A stretch of 64,000 nucleotides of DNA from Phycisphaerae bacterium (GTDB lineage Bacteria; Planctomycetota; Phycisphaerae; Phycisphaerales; UBA1924): contig JAUIHS010000020.1 in the NCBI GenBank assembly GCA_030432255.1, positions 1 through 64,000 on the forward strand. The letters are read 5' to 3'. Of the stretch, positions 52,749 through 61,800 are shown one piece after another (positions within the stretch are counted from its first letter, which is position 1; every line of letters starts with the position of its first letter). A model generated the notes under the pieces. The model did no database searches. It was given only the letters and a program-made list of their open reading frames with translations, and was not told the origin of the DNA. A program made the translations under genes and the position numbers.

Positions 52749-53381
52749 CTACTTCCTGACAAACGGATTCGACGACATCTCGCGGCCGATCGTTGTTTCT
52801 TCCATGTGCCCCGGGAGGACACGCGTTTCCGGCGGGAGGGTGTACAGGATCTCGAGGATCGAGTTGATCAACTGACGCTGGTCGCTGGTGGGGAAGTCGA
52901 AGCGGCCGATCGAATCGCGGAACAGGGTGTCGCCGACGATCGCGGTCTGAGCATTCTCGCTGAAGAGCGTCACGCCGCCCGGCGAGTGCCCGGGGGTGTG
53001 GAGCACCTTCCACGGCCCTCCCGGCAGGTCCAGTTCCTGCCCGTCACGAAGCGGCTCATCGGCGGGGGTGGTGGTGTAGGGCTGCCCGAAGGCCGCGGAG
53101 AGATTGAGTTGAGGGTCATCGAGCCACGGGGCCTCGGCGTCATGCAGCAGCACGCGGATGCCGGGGAAGGCCCGGCGGACGTCGTCAAGGCCGAAGATGT
53201 GATCGATATGCGCATGGGTCAGCACGCAGTGCGTCGGCGTGACGCCCAGCGCCCGAACATGGTCGATCATCGCGGCGGGGTCGAATCCGGCGTCCGCGAT
53301 CCAGCAGCCAGTGTCATCGTGGATGACGTAGCAGTTGGTCGCGAATGGCCCTAACACGAAGCGTTCAATCTGCACCTGCAT
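52749..53381 (-). CDS. MBL-fold metallo-hydrolase (glyoxalase II-like)
   Basis: A protein of 210 residues from ATG 53381; the longer open frame up to 53924 is antisense to the cupin gene. The metal motif H-x-H-x-D-H is in LTHAHIDHIFGLDD, and further ligands lie in HTPGHSPGG, VGDTLFRDSIGRFD and LPGHMEET. Small proteins of this type are usually hydroxyacylglutathione-hydrolase-like thioesterases or persulfide dioxygenases. Exact substrate unknown. It is divergent from the cupin gene, 42 bases between starts. Confidence 0.85.
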   Translation of the reverse strand: MQVQIERFVLGPFATNCYVIHDDTGCWIADAGFDPAAMIDHVRALGVTPTHCVLTHAHIDHIFGLDDVRRAFPGIRVLLHDAEAPWLDDPQLNLSAAFGQPYTTTPADEPLRDGQELDLPGGPWKVLHTPGHSPGGVTLFSENAQTAIVGDTLFRDSIGRFDFPTSDQRQLINSILEILYTLPPETRVLPGHMEETTIGREMSSNPFVRK

Positions 53382-53423
53382 GCGAGCATGGTAGACTGAA
53401 ATGACCCAGGAGACCCGATCACC

Positions 53424-53789
53424 ATGCTCATTCGCAATATCGCCCAGGTCGACAGGCAGCCCGTGGATATGGAGGGCGTCAAAGGGATCACCATGTCTGT
53501 CATGGTGGGCCGCGATGACGGCGCCCCCAACTTCGCCCTGCGGCACTTCAATGTCGAACCGGGCGGCCACTCGCCCCGCCACAGTCACGACTACGAACAC
53601 GAAGTTTTCATCGTCGATGGCGGGGGTGAGGTGCTCCTTGAGGGTGAGTTCAGACCCATCCGCAAGGGCGATGTGATCTACGTGCCGGCGGACGAGGAAC
53701 ACCAGTTCCGCGCTGCCGACAACGGCCTCCAGTTCCTGTGCCTCGTCCCGGTGACCCGCAATTGCGGCGACCCGGTGCCCGGCAGTTGA
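53424..53789 (+). CDS. Small cupin protein
   Basis: A protein of 121 residues with AGGAGA before ATG 53424. A single cupin barrel: motif 1 GGHSPRHSHDYEHEVFIVDG holds the three metal ligands (His, His, Glu), and motif 2 has PADEEHQFRA with the fourth His. It could be a dioxygenase, isomerase or sensor; the short length gives no more. It starts close to the divergent MBL gene and may share regulation. Confidence 0.82.
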   Translation: MLIRNIAQVDRQPVDMEGVKGITMSVMVGRDDGAPNFALRHFNVEPGGHSPRHSHDYEHEVFIVDGGGEVLLEGEFRPIRKGDVIYVPADEEHQFRAADNGLQFLCLVPVTRNCGDPVPGS

Positions 53790-53826
53790 TGTCTCGACCC
53801 CGCCTACCCCATCGGAGCCCTGATCG

Positions 53827-54777
53827 ATGAGTGAGGACAGACCTCGATCACCACGGCGCGCATCCGCCAGACCCACGTTCACACTCTTCGCCGGTATCTG
53901 GATGGCAGTCGTACTGGTGGCCATTGTCGCGCTCGTCGTCTTCGTCGAGCCCTATCGCGGACCGCTCATCGCGGCAGGCCTGCTGCTGCTCGCGATATCT
54001 CCGCTGGTCATCGCCGTCACATCCACCACCGACATCAATCGCTCCGCCGAACGCCGCACGCTTCGCATCTCGCATCAGCTTGAAGAAGTGATCGCGGACC
54101 TGCGCCTGTCAGATACGGCACGCGCCGTCCTTTCGCGCCGTCAGGAACACGAACTGCTCCGCCGTGCCATCGAACAGGACCTCACCGAGGGACAGTGGGA
54201 CTCCGCACACGCACTCATCCAGAAACTCGATGTCGACTACGGTTGGAAAGAAGAGGCCGCGGGACTCCAGGAGCGCCTCGATCGTGAGCGTGCGGCGACA
54301 TTCGACCGCAGTGTGCACGAGGCCGTTGAGGGATTCGAGCGACTGCTGCGTGACCACCGCTGGACCGAGGCGTATACCGAAGCGGCCCGGCTGGAACGCC
54401 AGTATCCGGACTCGCCGCGCATCGCTGGTCTGCGGGAGCGCGTTGATACCGGGCGACTCGTCTATCGGCGCGATCTGGAGCGGCGCTTCCATATCGCCGC
54501 GAGCGGCGATGACCCGGACGAAGCGCTGGCGATCTTCCGTGAACTGGATCTCTACCTGACACCCGCCGATGCGCCCCGTTTCCAGGAAGAAGCGAAGCGA
54601 GTCTTCGCCGCGGCTCGCGAGAAGCTTGCGGTGAACTTCAAGGCGGCGGTTCATGATCATCGGTGGAATGAGGCCCTGACCCTGGGGCGGCGTCTCATCG
54701 AGGAGTTCCCCAACTCCAAGATGGCGAACGAGGTGCGCGGGTTGCTCCCCTCGATCGAAGAGAGGCTCAGTGCGTAG
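53827..54777 (+). CDS. Membrane-anchored TPR-like protein
   Basis: A protein of 316 residues with two adjacent hydrophobic segments (FAGIWMAVVLVAIVALVVFV; LIAAGLLLLAISPLVIAV) and a long helical cytoplasmic part. Repeated W..A..L...I/L..YP/FP units (about 115-150, 165-205, 270-310; for example HRWTEAYTEAARLERQYPDS) look like tetratricopeptide-type helices. No known family recognised. It follows the cupin gene by 37 bases and overlaps the next, convergent gene by 11 bases. Confidence 0.68.
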   Translation: MSEDRPRSPRRASARPTFTLFAGIWMAVVLVAIVALVVFVEPYRGPLIAAGLLLLAISPLVIAVTSTTDINRSAERRTLRISHQLEEVIADLRLSDTARAVLSRRQEHELLRRAIEQDLTEGQWDSAHALIQKLDVDYGWKEEAAGLQERLDRERAATFDRSVHEAVEGFERLLRDHRWTEAYTEAARLERQYPDSPRIAGLRERVDTGRLVYRRDLERRFHIAASGDDPDEALAIFRELDLYLTPADAPRFQEEAKRVFAAAREKLAVNFKAAVHDHRWNEALTLGRRLIEEFPNSKMANEVRGLLPSIEERLSA

Positions 54778-55903
54778 GTGGGGCGAGGGGCGACTTCTCC
54801 CGCTCCGTGCTCGCCGCATCCCGCTCCCCATTCAGGTACATCGCAACCACGTCGCGGATGGCTTCGAGATCCGGGTCTTCCATGGCATATTCGAAGTCTG
54901 TCCACCCGGCGTTGACAGCGGTGGACCACGCATCAATGGCCATTTCGATCTCATCGGCGCGAGACAGGTAGCAGGCGAGGTTATAGAACAGGTTCGGTGA
55001 GAAGCGGCCGCGCCCGGATTGCATGGTGGTCTGGAGGTCTTCGGCTGCCCGTGCCCAGTCGCTCCTGGCGCCTTCCTGATCACCCAGGCGCAGGCGGAGC
55101 GAGGCCATCGCCGCGAGATCACCGCTCTGCGAGAGCACCTTCGACATCGCCGGAATCAGGCCCCTCGCACGCTTGCGCGTCTCGTCGTCGCCAAGCCACG
55201 TGTCGAGTGCCGCGATCTGGTCGGACCAGTCGCGCCGGTAATCTGAACCCGCGGCCTCGGCCAGTTCGAGCCAGAGTTCGTAGGTATCCATCATGCCGTC
55301 GGCGCCTTCGATCTGGTACCGCCAACTGACGAGGCTCTCGCAGTACTGGGCGAGGGTTTCAGGCGCGACCATGCCCTGCTTCCGACGGATGAAGTCCTCC
55401 GCCGTCTGGAACGTCGACTGAGCGGCCTCATTGTTTCCGGTCTGGACATGGCAGACGCCGAGGCGGAACCAGGTATAGAAGCGGACCCGGCCCGGACCGA
55501 TCAGGTCGACGTGCTCCTCGAACGCATCACGCCCGAGCCGCCACGCCTCCTTGGCATCATCGTCGAGGCCGAGATCGACCCGCCCCCAGCCGAGCCAGTA
55601 CCAGGCGTATGCCTCGACGGGGACGACTGAACGAATTTCCTGCGATGACTCGCGGATCCACTTGCGCGTGCGGCGATCGGGGTGATCATGCCGCGCGAGC
55701 AGACCTCCGAGCGCCCGCCACGCGGTTCGGCTCTCCGGTTCCCGGTTGACTCGATTGGTGGCATGGTTGAGTCGTCGTTCGGTCGTCCGTTCCCAGCGTC
55801 CTTCGCCGGGCCCCGGACCGGGATCCTCGTACGTCACCAGCATCCAGATCGATACCGCCACACCGATGACCGCAGCAATCTTCAGGATCGTGCTGTTCGA
55901 CAC
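54767..55903 (-). CDS. Membrane-anchored TPR-like protein
   Basis: A protein of 378 residues; I chose GTG 55903 because GGGAG stands seven bases upstream (frame open to 55927). One N-terminal membrane anchor (ILKIAAVIGVAVSIWMLVTY) precedes a helical repeat region (about 45-350) with TPR-like units (AWRALGGLLARHDHP, AYAWYWLGWGRVDLG, RFYTWFRLGVCHVQTGNNEA, NLFYNLACYLSRADE). Probably a scaffold exposed outside the inner membrane. No specific partner is visible. Confidence 0.68.
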   Translation of the reverse strand: MSNSTILKIAAVIGVAVSIWMLVTYEDPGPGPGEGRWERTTERRLNHATNRVNREPESRTAWRALGGLLARHDHPDRRTRKWIRESSQEIRSVVPVEAYAWYWLGWGRVDLGLDDDAKEAWRLGRDAFEEHVDLIGPGRVRFYTWFRLGVCHVQTGNNEAAQSTFQTAEDFIRRKQGMVAPETLAQYCESLVSWRYQIEGADGMMDTYELWLELAEAAGSDYRRDWSDQIAALDTWLGDDETRKRARGLIPAMSKVLSQSGDLAAMASLRLRLGDQEGARSDWARAAEDLQTTMQSGRGRFSPNLFYNLACYLSRADEIEMAIDAWSTAVNAGWTDFEYAMEDPDLEAIRDVVAMYLNGERDAASTEREKSPLAPPTH

Positions 55904-55983
55904 GAGTCGACTCCCTTCAACACCCACAACGTCCGCATGGGGTCATTCTACGGCACGATCGGCCGGGAGCGAACAACCAATTG

Positions 55984-56811
55984 TCAGCCAGATCCACCGC
56001 CCGCCGGTGGCATCTTGCCACCGAGCGGTGCCCGCTTCGGCTCCCCGTCGCGGCGGGGATACAGCCGGGGTGTTCGGCTCTGCTTGGTCAGGACGACGAT
56101 CCGGCCGGTGGGCGTCTCGATGGTCCCCGCGTGAACCGCGTGCAGCTCCCGCAGGGCCTCGGTGGCATGCGCCAGTTCCTCGTCCGCCCGCGCTCCCTTG
56201 GTGAGCAGCACACTGCCTCCGGGCCGCATCAACGGGACGGTCAGCTCCGCCGCGACGTTCATCGCGCCCAGCGCCCGGGCACACACCGCATCGAACGACT
56301 CCCGATACACCTTGTGCTGCTGCCCCAGCGTCTCCGCACGTCCCTGCACAACCTCGACATTCGGCAGGCCCAGCGCGGCGGTCGCGGCGTTCAGGAACTG
56401 CACCTTCTTGCCCGTCGCTTCGAGGAGTGTGAAGCGGTGATTCGGCAGCGCAATGGCGAGAGGAATGCCGGGCATCCCGCCGCCGGTCCCGACGTCTGCG
56501 ATGTGCGACCCTTCCGGTAATTCCACCAGCAGGGGAATGAGTGTGAGCGAGTCGAAGATGTGGCGGGTCCACGCCTCCTCGAGATCCGTGATCGAGGTCA
56601 GGTTGACGACGGAGTTGGCGGCGTACAGCAGCGCCAGGTAACGACCCAGCCGTTCGATGTCTCCGTCATCAAACGCCAGGCCAAAACCCTCGCACAGTTC
56701 AAGGAAGGAGGGGGGGGCCGTCAGGGCGACGACATCCGTAACAAAGTCCAGTTCAACCTGCCGAGGGGAACGCTCATCCATAGCAGAGCGTTCTACGGCA
56801 TCGGCGGTCAT
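55984..56811 (-). CDS. rsmG: 16S rRNA (guanine-527-N7) methyltransferase
   Basis: A protein of 275 residues (or 265 from the second Met at 56781). NLTSITDLEEAWTRHIFDSL and the AdoMet motif DVGTGGGMPGIPLAI are diagnostic of RsmG/GidB, which methylates G527 of 16S rRNA. The C-terminal 35 residues are a basic, Pro/Gly-rich extension beyond the usual end. Confidence 0.92.
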   Translation of the reverse strand: MTADAVERSAMDERSPRQVELDFVTDVVALTAPPSFLELCEGFGLAFDDGDIERLGRYLALLYAANSVVNLTSITDLEEAWTRHIFDSLTLIPLLVELPEGSHIADVGTGGGMPGIPLAIALPNHRFTLLEATGKKVQFLNAATAALGLPNVEVVQGRAETLGQQHKVYRESFDAVCARALGAMNVAAELTVPLMRPGGSVLLTKGARADEELAHATEALRELHAVHAGTIETPTGRIVVLTKQSRTPRLYPRRDGEPKRAPLGGKMPPAGGGSG

Positions 56812-56964
56812 GACACAAGCGGAGGCTGTCCGGTGGTCTGCTACACTGTGGAGCGGGATTCCGGATCCCCGGTGTCGATTACAAGCCGTTGTGTCTCTCT
56901 CTGTCAGCCGGGTGAGGCCCCATCTGGGTGCCCGCGGCTACCTGCCTGATGCCGAGGCCGCCTG

Positions 56965-59772
56965 ATGGGCAATATCACGACCCACAAGAACATCGCGCTC
57001 CAGATCATGCGTGAATTGCGCGACGCCAGCCAGGGGCATGTCGGCGCCTATCGGCCGGAAGACGAGTGGTTCTTCGAGTTCGGCAACTGGCTGACGGACA
57101 TGTCCCAGATGCGCGACCCCGCCGCGTTCATCTCCGCCAAGCTCACTGTCTGGAACAAGAAGACCGGGATCAGTCTGACCAACGCCGCCGTGTACCTCGA
57201 CCGCATGATGGGGCAGCCCAAGCCCAACGGGCAGGCGGATCGTGACTACACCGGTGAACTGAACGGCAGACCGCCAAAGCGGAACGAGACCACCGACGAC
57301 GGCGCCCTGACGCGATGGCTCCGTGAACTCGTCTTCGCATGGGGGTACGAGACGTTTGTCCATCGCGGCAAGCATCTCAAGGAAGACGAATACAAGGCCA
57401 TCTTCGATATCTTCTACACGCAGTACTATCCGCACGAGCACCTCGACTGTCCGACCTTCCCGGGTGGTCCGTCGGATGAGATGCGTGTGATCGGCGAACG
57501 GGTCGGCTCGCTCGTGGCACGCCACGCCTGCGATGTGCCTCCCATGGAGCCGAAGCCGAAACAGCGGGGCGGCGGTGGTCCCTCCGCCGCGGACGCATGG
57601 GTGCGCATCCGTATCGAAGACGAGCATGGTCATCCCCTGTCCAACGTGAAGCTGCGCTTCCATCCCGATGGTGGCACCTCGCGCGATCTCACGACGGACC
57701 GCAACGGCATGGCCGAGGTCACCGGGCTCGCAGCCGGCACGCGCTTCGACCTGTCCTGCCCCATCAGCGGGCAGGGTGAGGATGAGGCTCGACTGGAGCG
57801 GAGTTGGAGCACGCAGGCCATCAGCGCAGCGGGCCATCCGATCGACGCCACCCCGACCGGCCCTCCCGGCGGCGGTCGCAAGTTCATCCTGCGGGCGGAG
57901 GCGGTCAAGCCCACCTCAAGCGATTCCCTCAAGACGCTGGCCGGCCGGGCGAACGTCAGTTGGGAGGAACTCGCACGTTTCAACTTCGGCACGGACAACC
58001 CGAAGAGGGTCAACGATGCGTTGCGTGACCGGGTTGGCTGTCACAAGTTCGTGAACAACAACTACCGCTTCGCGGGCGACGAGAAGGGTGTCATGTACCT
58101 GCCGCACCTGTGGGAGCAGTCGGCGCTCGGTGTCAACCAGACGCATCGCTTCCGCGTCACGCGCGCCGATGGTCGTCCGGTCCGCGCGGCGCAGCCGAAG
58201 GGTGGCGCGAAGAAGGGCACGACACAGGGCGGCGGCGGGACGGGCGGCGGATCGTCGTCCGGCTCCACGCGCGCACTGCTTGCGTACCTCGACGAGCAGA
58301 TCCAGTACCTCGCCGATCTGCTCACCTTCATCGAGTTCCACTGGAAGGCGCTCGCCCGCGAAACCCTGTCCGCGACTGACCGGGCGAAGCGCCAGCGGCT
58401 GCTCGTGCTCTTCGGTCATGCGTGCCACGCCATCGAGGACTTCTACTTCCACTCCAACTTCGTCGAGATCACATGGAAGAAGCTCAACCGGGAACTTCCG
58501 AAGGGTCGGGCGCGCAACAAGGCGGAAGAGGAACGGCATCGCCGCATCTTCCATCGTCGGCTGCGGGCGCCGCGAGTCCGGGGCAACGCACTCGATCCCG
58601 ATGCTTCAGATGACGGCACCCGTCACCTGTTCACCGGCTTCTTCGGAGGCACGGACGTCTTTCACACCGTGATCGATGCGCTGGATGGGCTGAATGAGAA
58701 GCTGCAACTGGACGACCCGAAGGGCTTCGCGCGGAGGTTCCCGGCCGCTGGCCCCCTGATGCAGGGCAAGAGCACCGCGGACATCTCGAAGCAGTTGGAG
58801 GATGATGCGAAGAACCTGGACGACGCCAAGGTCAAGGCGCGCATGCAGGTGCGCGAGTACGAGGCGATCGTGGTGCTGTGGGACACGCTCGGCTGGGTCG
58901 CCAGCGAGAACCGCCGGGAGCGGCTTCGAGAGAAAGACCCCACCAACAAGATCGGCGCCCGCCATCAGGCTCGTCTGCTCAACGGCACCTACGATCGTGT
59001 CTTCGGAACACTCCAGAAGCACAACCTGCTGCATGCGACATCCGTCGACGCGATCAAGCGGGCCTTCAAGATCGACCGCGACCTGATCTTCACCCCGGCG
59101 GGCCAGAAGCGATCGGAGTGGGAGAAGGGTGTGAACCTCCCGGACGGCATCCTCGGGACGTTCGCCTTCCTGCTCACGCTGGCGCAGACGGCGGAGCAGG
59201 AGCACCACGACTCCGAGGAGCAGTCGCTGGAGTACGATCGCGATGGTCTCGATGGCGACGATGTCACCGAGGCGTGGAACGCGACGAACAACGAAGCCAG
59301 CGCGGAGGTCATCGGATCGCACTCGCTGCTCGCCAAGGACAGCCCCCACAAGGAACCACTGCGGGCGCCGGCGGTCAACATCGCCACGCGGGTATCGTGC
59401 TTCGTGGCCCGCACGATGGCGAACCAGATCGTCGCCCACCACGTCAACGTGGCCCGCTTCGACCAGCAGGCGTCGGGGCAGAGTCAGACCGGGACCTTCA
59501 ACACGCTCAACCGTGGTCGGTGCATCGACTGGCTCCACCTCCTGCAGCACTTCCTCTGCCATCCGGGCGAGTGCGAGCACAACTGGCATGTCGAATCCAT
59601 GGACATGAAACCCCCCTCCGGAACCTACAAGGACCACAACACCCACTACATCATCCGACGCATCGACCTGGCGACACGCGACAAGCGGATGAAGCAGGAC
59701 AACCGCAATCGCCTCGACAAGGAGTACCACGCCTTCGAGGATGTCAACGAGCGGGCGTGGCAGAACAGGTGA
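56965..59772 (+). CDS. Het-C-like predicted phospholipase with LysM-like segment
   Basis: A protein of 935 residues. The core (about 435-900) contains FGHACHAIEDFYFHSNFVEI from residue 484, the signature of Het-C and related zinc-dependent phospholipase C-like domains (His485, His488, Glu491, Asp492, His496). The N-terminal 190 residues (HKNIALQIMRELRDASQG, VGAY) belong to the same helical type. Between them lie an Ig-like/carboxypeptidase-regulatory domain (about 210-310: HPLSNVKLRFHPDGG) and a LysM-like stretch (about 318-360: LKTLAGRANVSWEELARFN). There is no signal peptide, so export would need a dedicated machine. The following gene, four bases away, repeats the LysM plus Ig-like layout. 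The pair looks like an effector and its carrier, but that is inference. Confidence 0.7.
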   Translation: MGNITTHKNIALQIMRELRDASQGHVGAYRPEDEWFFEFGNWLTDMSQMRDPAAFISAKLTVWNKKTGISLTNAAVYLDRMMGQPKPNGQADRDYTGELNGRPPKRNETTDDGALTRWLRELVFAWGYETFVHRGKHLKEDEYKAIFDIFYTQYYPHEHLDCPTFPGGPSDEMRVIGERVGSLVARHACDVPPMEPKPKQRGGGGPSAADAWVRIRIEDEHGHPLSNVKLRFHPDGGTSRDLTTDRNGMAEVTGLAAGTRFDLSCPISGQGEDEARLERSWSTQAISAAGHPIDATPTGPPGGGRKFILRAEAVKPTSSDSLKTLAGRANVSWEELARFNFGTDNPKRVNDALRDRVGCHKFVNNNYRFAGDEKGVMYLPHLWEQSALGVNQTHRFRVTRADGRPVRAAQPKGGAKKGTTQGGGGTGGGSSSGSTRALLAYLDEQIQYLADLLTFIEFHWKALARETLSATDRAKRQRLLVLFGHACHAIEDFYFHSNFVEITWKKLNRELPKGRARNKAEEERHRRIFHRRLRAPRVRGNALDPDASDDGTRHLFTGFFGGTDVFHTVIDALDGLNEKLQLDDPKGFARRFPAAGPLMQGKSTADISKQLEDDAKNLDDAKVKARMQVREYEAIVVLWDTLGWVASENRRERLREKDPTNKIGARHQARLLNGTYDRVFGTLQKHNLLHATSVDAIKRAFKIDRDLIFTPAGQKRSEWEKGVNLPDGILGTFAFLLTLAQTAEQEHHDSEEQSLEYDRDGLDGDDVTEAWNATNNEASAEVIGSHSLLAKDSPHKEPLRAPAVNIATRVSCFVARTMANQIVAHHVNVARFDQQASGQSQTGTFNTLNRGRCIDWLHLLQHFLCHPGECEHNWHVESMDMKPPSGTYKDHNTHYIIRRIDLATRDKRMKQDNRNRLDKEYHAFEDVNERAWQNR

Positions 59773-59775
59773 GCC

Positions 59776-60441
59776 ATGAGTGAATCGTCCTCATCATCAT
59801 CGTCGTCGGCCCCGGGCACGCGCTACACCGTGCAGAAGCACGACTGCGTGCTCTCCATCGCCGACCGGCACGGTCTCTTCTGGGAGACCATCTGGAATCA
59901 CCCGGAGAACAAGGGCCTTCGCGAAGAGCGGCAGGACCCCAACATTCTCTATCCCGGCGATGAACTCTTCATCCCCGACCCGCGCATCAAGGAAATGGAC
60001 TGCGGCTGCGAGGCGAAACACACCTTCAAGCGAAAGGGAACGCCAGTCATCTTCCGGCTTCGATTGCTGGAACATGACGAGCCGCAGCAGGACGTGCCGT
60101 ATGTCCTGCGCCTCGACGGGAAGGACTACTCCGGCAGGAGCGACGACGACGGCATGATCGAGGTGCACGTGCCCCCGGGCTCACGCGAAGGCGAACTGCA
60201 ACTCGGCGAAGGTGAGGACGTGGAACTCATCCCCGTCATGCTCGGAGGCGTGGATCCGCTCGGCGGCACGGAAGGAATCCGGAAACGACTCGCCAACCTC
60301 GGCTACGACTGTGATGACGACGCCGACGACGAAACCATCGCCGATGCCCTCACCGCCTTCCAGATCGATCACGACCTCGACGCCACCGGCGAAGCCGACG
60401 ACGCCACCAGAAACAAGCTGCGCGATGCGCACGGGTGTTGA
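59776..60441 (+). CDS. LysM-like, Ig-like and peptidoglycan-binding domain protein
   Basis: A protein of 221 residues. After a Ser-rich start come a LysM-like domain (about 15-70: TRYTVQKHDCVLSIADRHGL, then ILYPGDELFIPD), an Ig-like/regulatory domain (about 80-150: DVPYVLRLDGKDYSG), and a C-terminal PG_binding_1 domain (about 160-220: GIRKRLANLGYD, ALTAFQIDHDL). This architecture often accompanies type VI secretion spike or effector genes. No signal peptide. The ATG comes three bases after the Het-C-like stop, so the two are co-translated. Confidence 0.78.
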   Translation: MSESSSSSSSSAPGTRYTVQKHDCVLSIADRHGLFWETIWNHPENKGLREERQDPNILYPGDELFIPDPRIKEMDCGCEAKHTFKRKGTPVIFRLRLLEHDEPQQDVPYVLRLDGKDYSGRSDDDGMIEVHVPPGSREGELQLGEGEDVELIPVMLGGVDPLGGTEGIRKRLANLGYDCDDDADDETIADALTAFQIDHDLDATGEADDATRNKLRDAHGC

Positions 60442-60454
60442 TCCGGGTCAAAGT

Positions 60455-60530
60455 GAGTCCGCCAGCCCGAATACCGAATGCCGAATGCCTCAATGCCCAA
60501 TGCCCAATGCCCAATGCCTCAATGCCTACT
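60455..60530. repeat. Heptamer-like low-complexity tract
   Basis: Units such as CCGAATG, CCCAATG and CCTCAATG follow each other about nine times between the peptidoglycan-binding gene and the convergent rodA stop. It resembles the tracts at 51.2 and 52.7 kb. Confidence 0.65.
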
Positions 60531-61800
60531 CAAACTCAAACGACTCACGCCAGAGTCGAGGCGGTCGGCGCATCGCCACACTCATCACCAGCCCGACCAT
60601 CATGTAACCCACAACCAGGCTTGAACCGCCGTAGGAGACGTACGGCAATGTCATCCCCGTGATCGGAAGCAGGCCCACCGTCATGCCGATGTTGATCACC
60701 ATCTGTGTCCCGACGATGGTCGCCAGACCCACAACGATCAGGCGGCCGAAGGGGTCGCGGCAACGGATCGATACCACGAACGCACCACCGATCCACACGC
60801 AGTAGAGGCCCACCACACCCATCGCGCCCAGCAGTCCGAACCGATTACCGATGACGGCAAAGATCATGTCGTTGTGCCGCTCCGGCAACGCCGAGAAGGT
60901 GATGAGCGCCCGAGCATGATCGTCGGGATGTCCGATCGCACCACCCGCGCCGAAGAGGGTCGTCGCCTGCTTCCCCTGGAAGCCGCGATCAGAGAGGTGC
61001 CGCTCGTCTCCCTCCAACTGGTCCACCACCGCCTGGATCCGTTCGACCTGGTGCGGACGCAGCAGCGGGTATTGACCGTGCTGCGCAAACAGCAGGCTCA
61101 GCGCGATGACCGTGCCGCCGAAGAGTGCGCCGGCCGTCCCGATGAGTATGAGATGGCGGATGCGGGCGCCGGCCGCGATCAGCATCGCCACCAGGACCGG
61201 CATGAAGACCATCGCCGTCCCCAGGTCCGGCTCCACGAGGATCAACGCCATGGGGACGAACGCGATCGCCGCCGGCAGGATCAACCCCCGATACGTCCTG
61301 TAGTTGCTCCGGTACTGCAGGTACCGCGCCATCACCAGCACGAACACCACCTTGGCAACTTCCGATGGCTGGAAGTCGGTCACGAAAAGGTTGATCCAGC
61401 GCCGCGCGCCCTTGCGGGGCGAGACGATGATGTCCGGCACGAACGGGATCAGAAGGAAGATGAGCAGACCGATGCATGCCCACGCCGCCGGCCACGCGAA
61501 GTAGTTGATCCAGCGGTAGTGGGGGAACGCAACGCAGGCACCGGCTGCCAGCGCGACCATCGTGAGCACGATCTGCTTGAGGGCGTATCCCGAGAGACCG
61601 CCACCCTCGAGGCCGGACGTCAGGTTGATCGCGTAGACGCCGACCAGCGTCAGAGCCAGCGAAGCGCCCAGTACGATCCAACCGGGATGCTTCCATGTGA
61701 TCGGAGGCAGGCCGGGGGCGGCCGAGGTCCGAAGCTGTCGCGGCGTCAGCGGCTTGTTCTTCGGCACCTGCTCCGTCTCGACTGCGGGCGTCCGGGTCAC
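60526..61800 (-). CDS. rodA: SEDS peptidoglycan polymerase RodA
   Basis: A protein of 424 residues with about ten membrane helices. SEDS features: FQPSEVAKVVFVLVMARYL, EPDLGTAMVFMPV with the catalytic Asp, LPERHNDMIFAVIGNRFGLL, and LPYVSYGGSS. RodA polymerises glycan strands with PBP2 for cell elongation. It starts at GTG 61800, overlapping the PBP2 stop by four bases. Confidence 0.93.
   Translation of the reverse strand: MTRTPAVETEQVPKNKPLTPRQLRTSAAPGLPPITWKHPGWIVLGASLALTLVGVYAINLTSGLEGGGLSGYALKQIVLTMVALAAGACVAFPHYRWINYFAWPAAWACIGLLIFLLIPFVPDIIVSPRKGARRWINLFVTDFQPSEVAKVVFVLVMARYLQYRSNYRTYRGLILPAAIAFVPMALILVEPDLGTAMVFMPVLVAMLIAAGARIRHLILIGTAGALFGGTVIALSLLFAQHGQYPLLRPHQVERIQAVVDQLEGDERHLSDRGFQGKQATTLFGAGGAIGHPDDHARALITFSALPERHNDMIFAVIGNRFGLLGAMGVVGLYCVWIGGAFVVSIRCRDPFGRLIVVGLATIVGTQMVINIGMTVGLLPITGMTLPYVSYGGSSLVVGYMMVGLVMSVAMRRPPRLWRESFEFE

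Noticed and set aside
53389..53924. N-terminal extension of the MBL-fold hydrolase to 391 codons
   Set aside because: The extension is antisense to the cupin gene, which has clear metal-binding motifs and AGGAGA before its ATG. The hydrolase fold begins at the Met at 53381.
56938..57837. Minus-strand open frame of 299 codons opposite the Het-C-like gene
   Set aside because: No motif and no ribosome site; the plus strand encodes continuous recognisable domains here.
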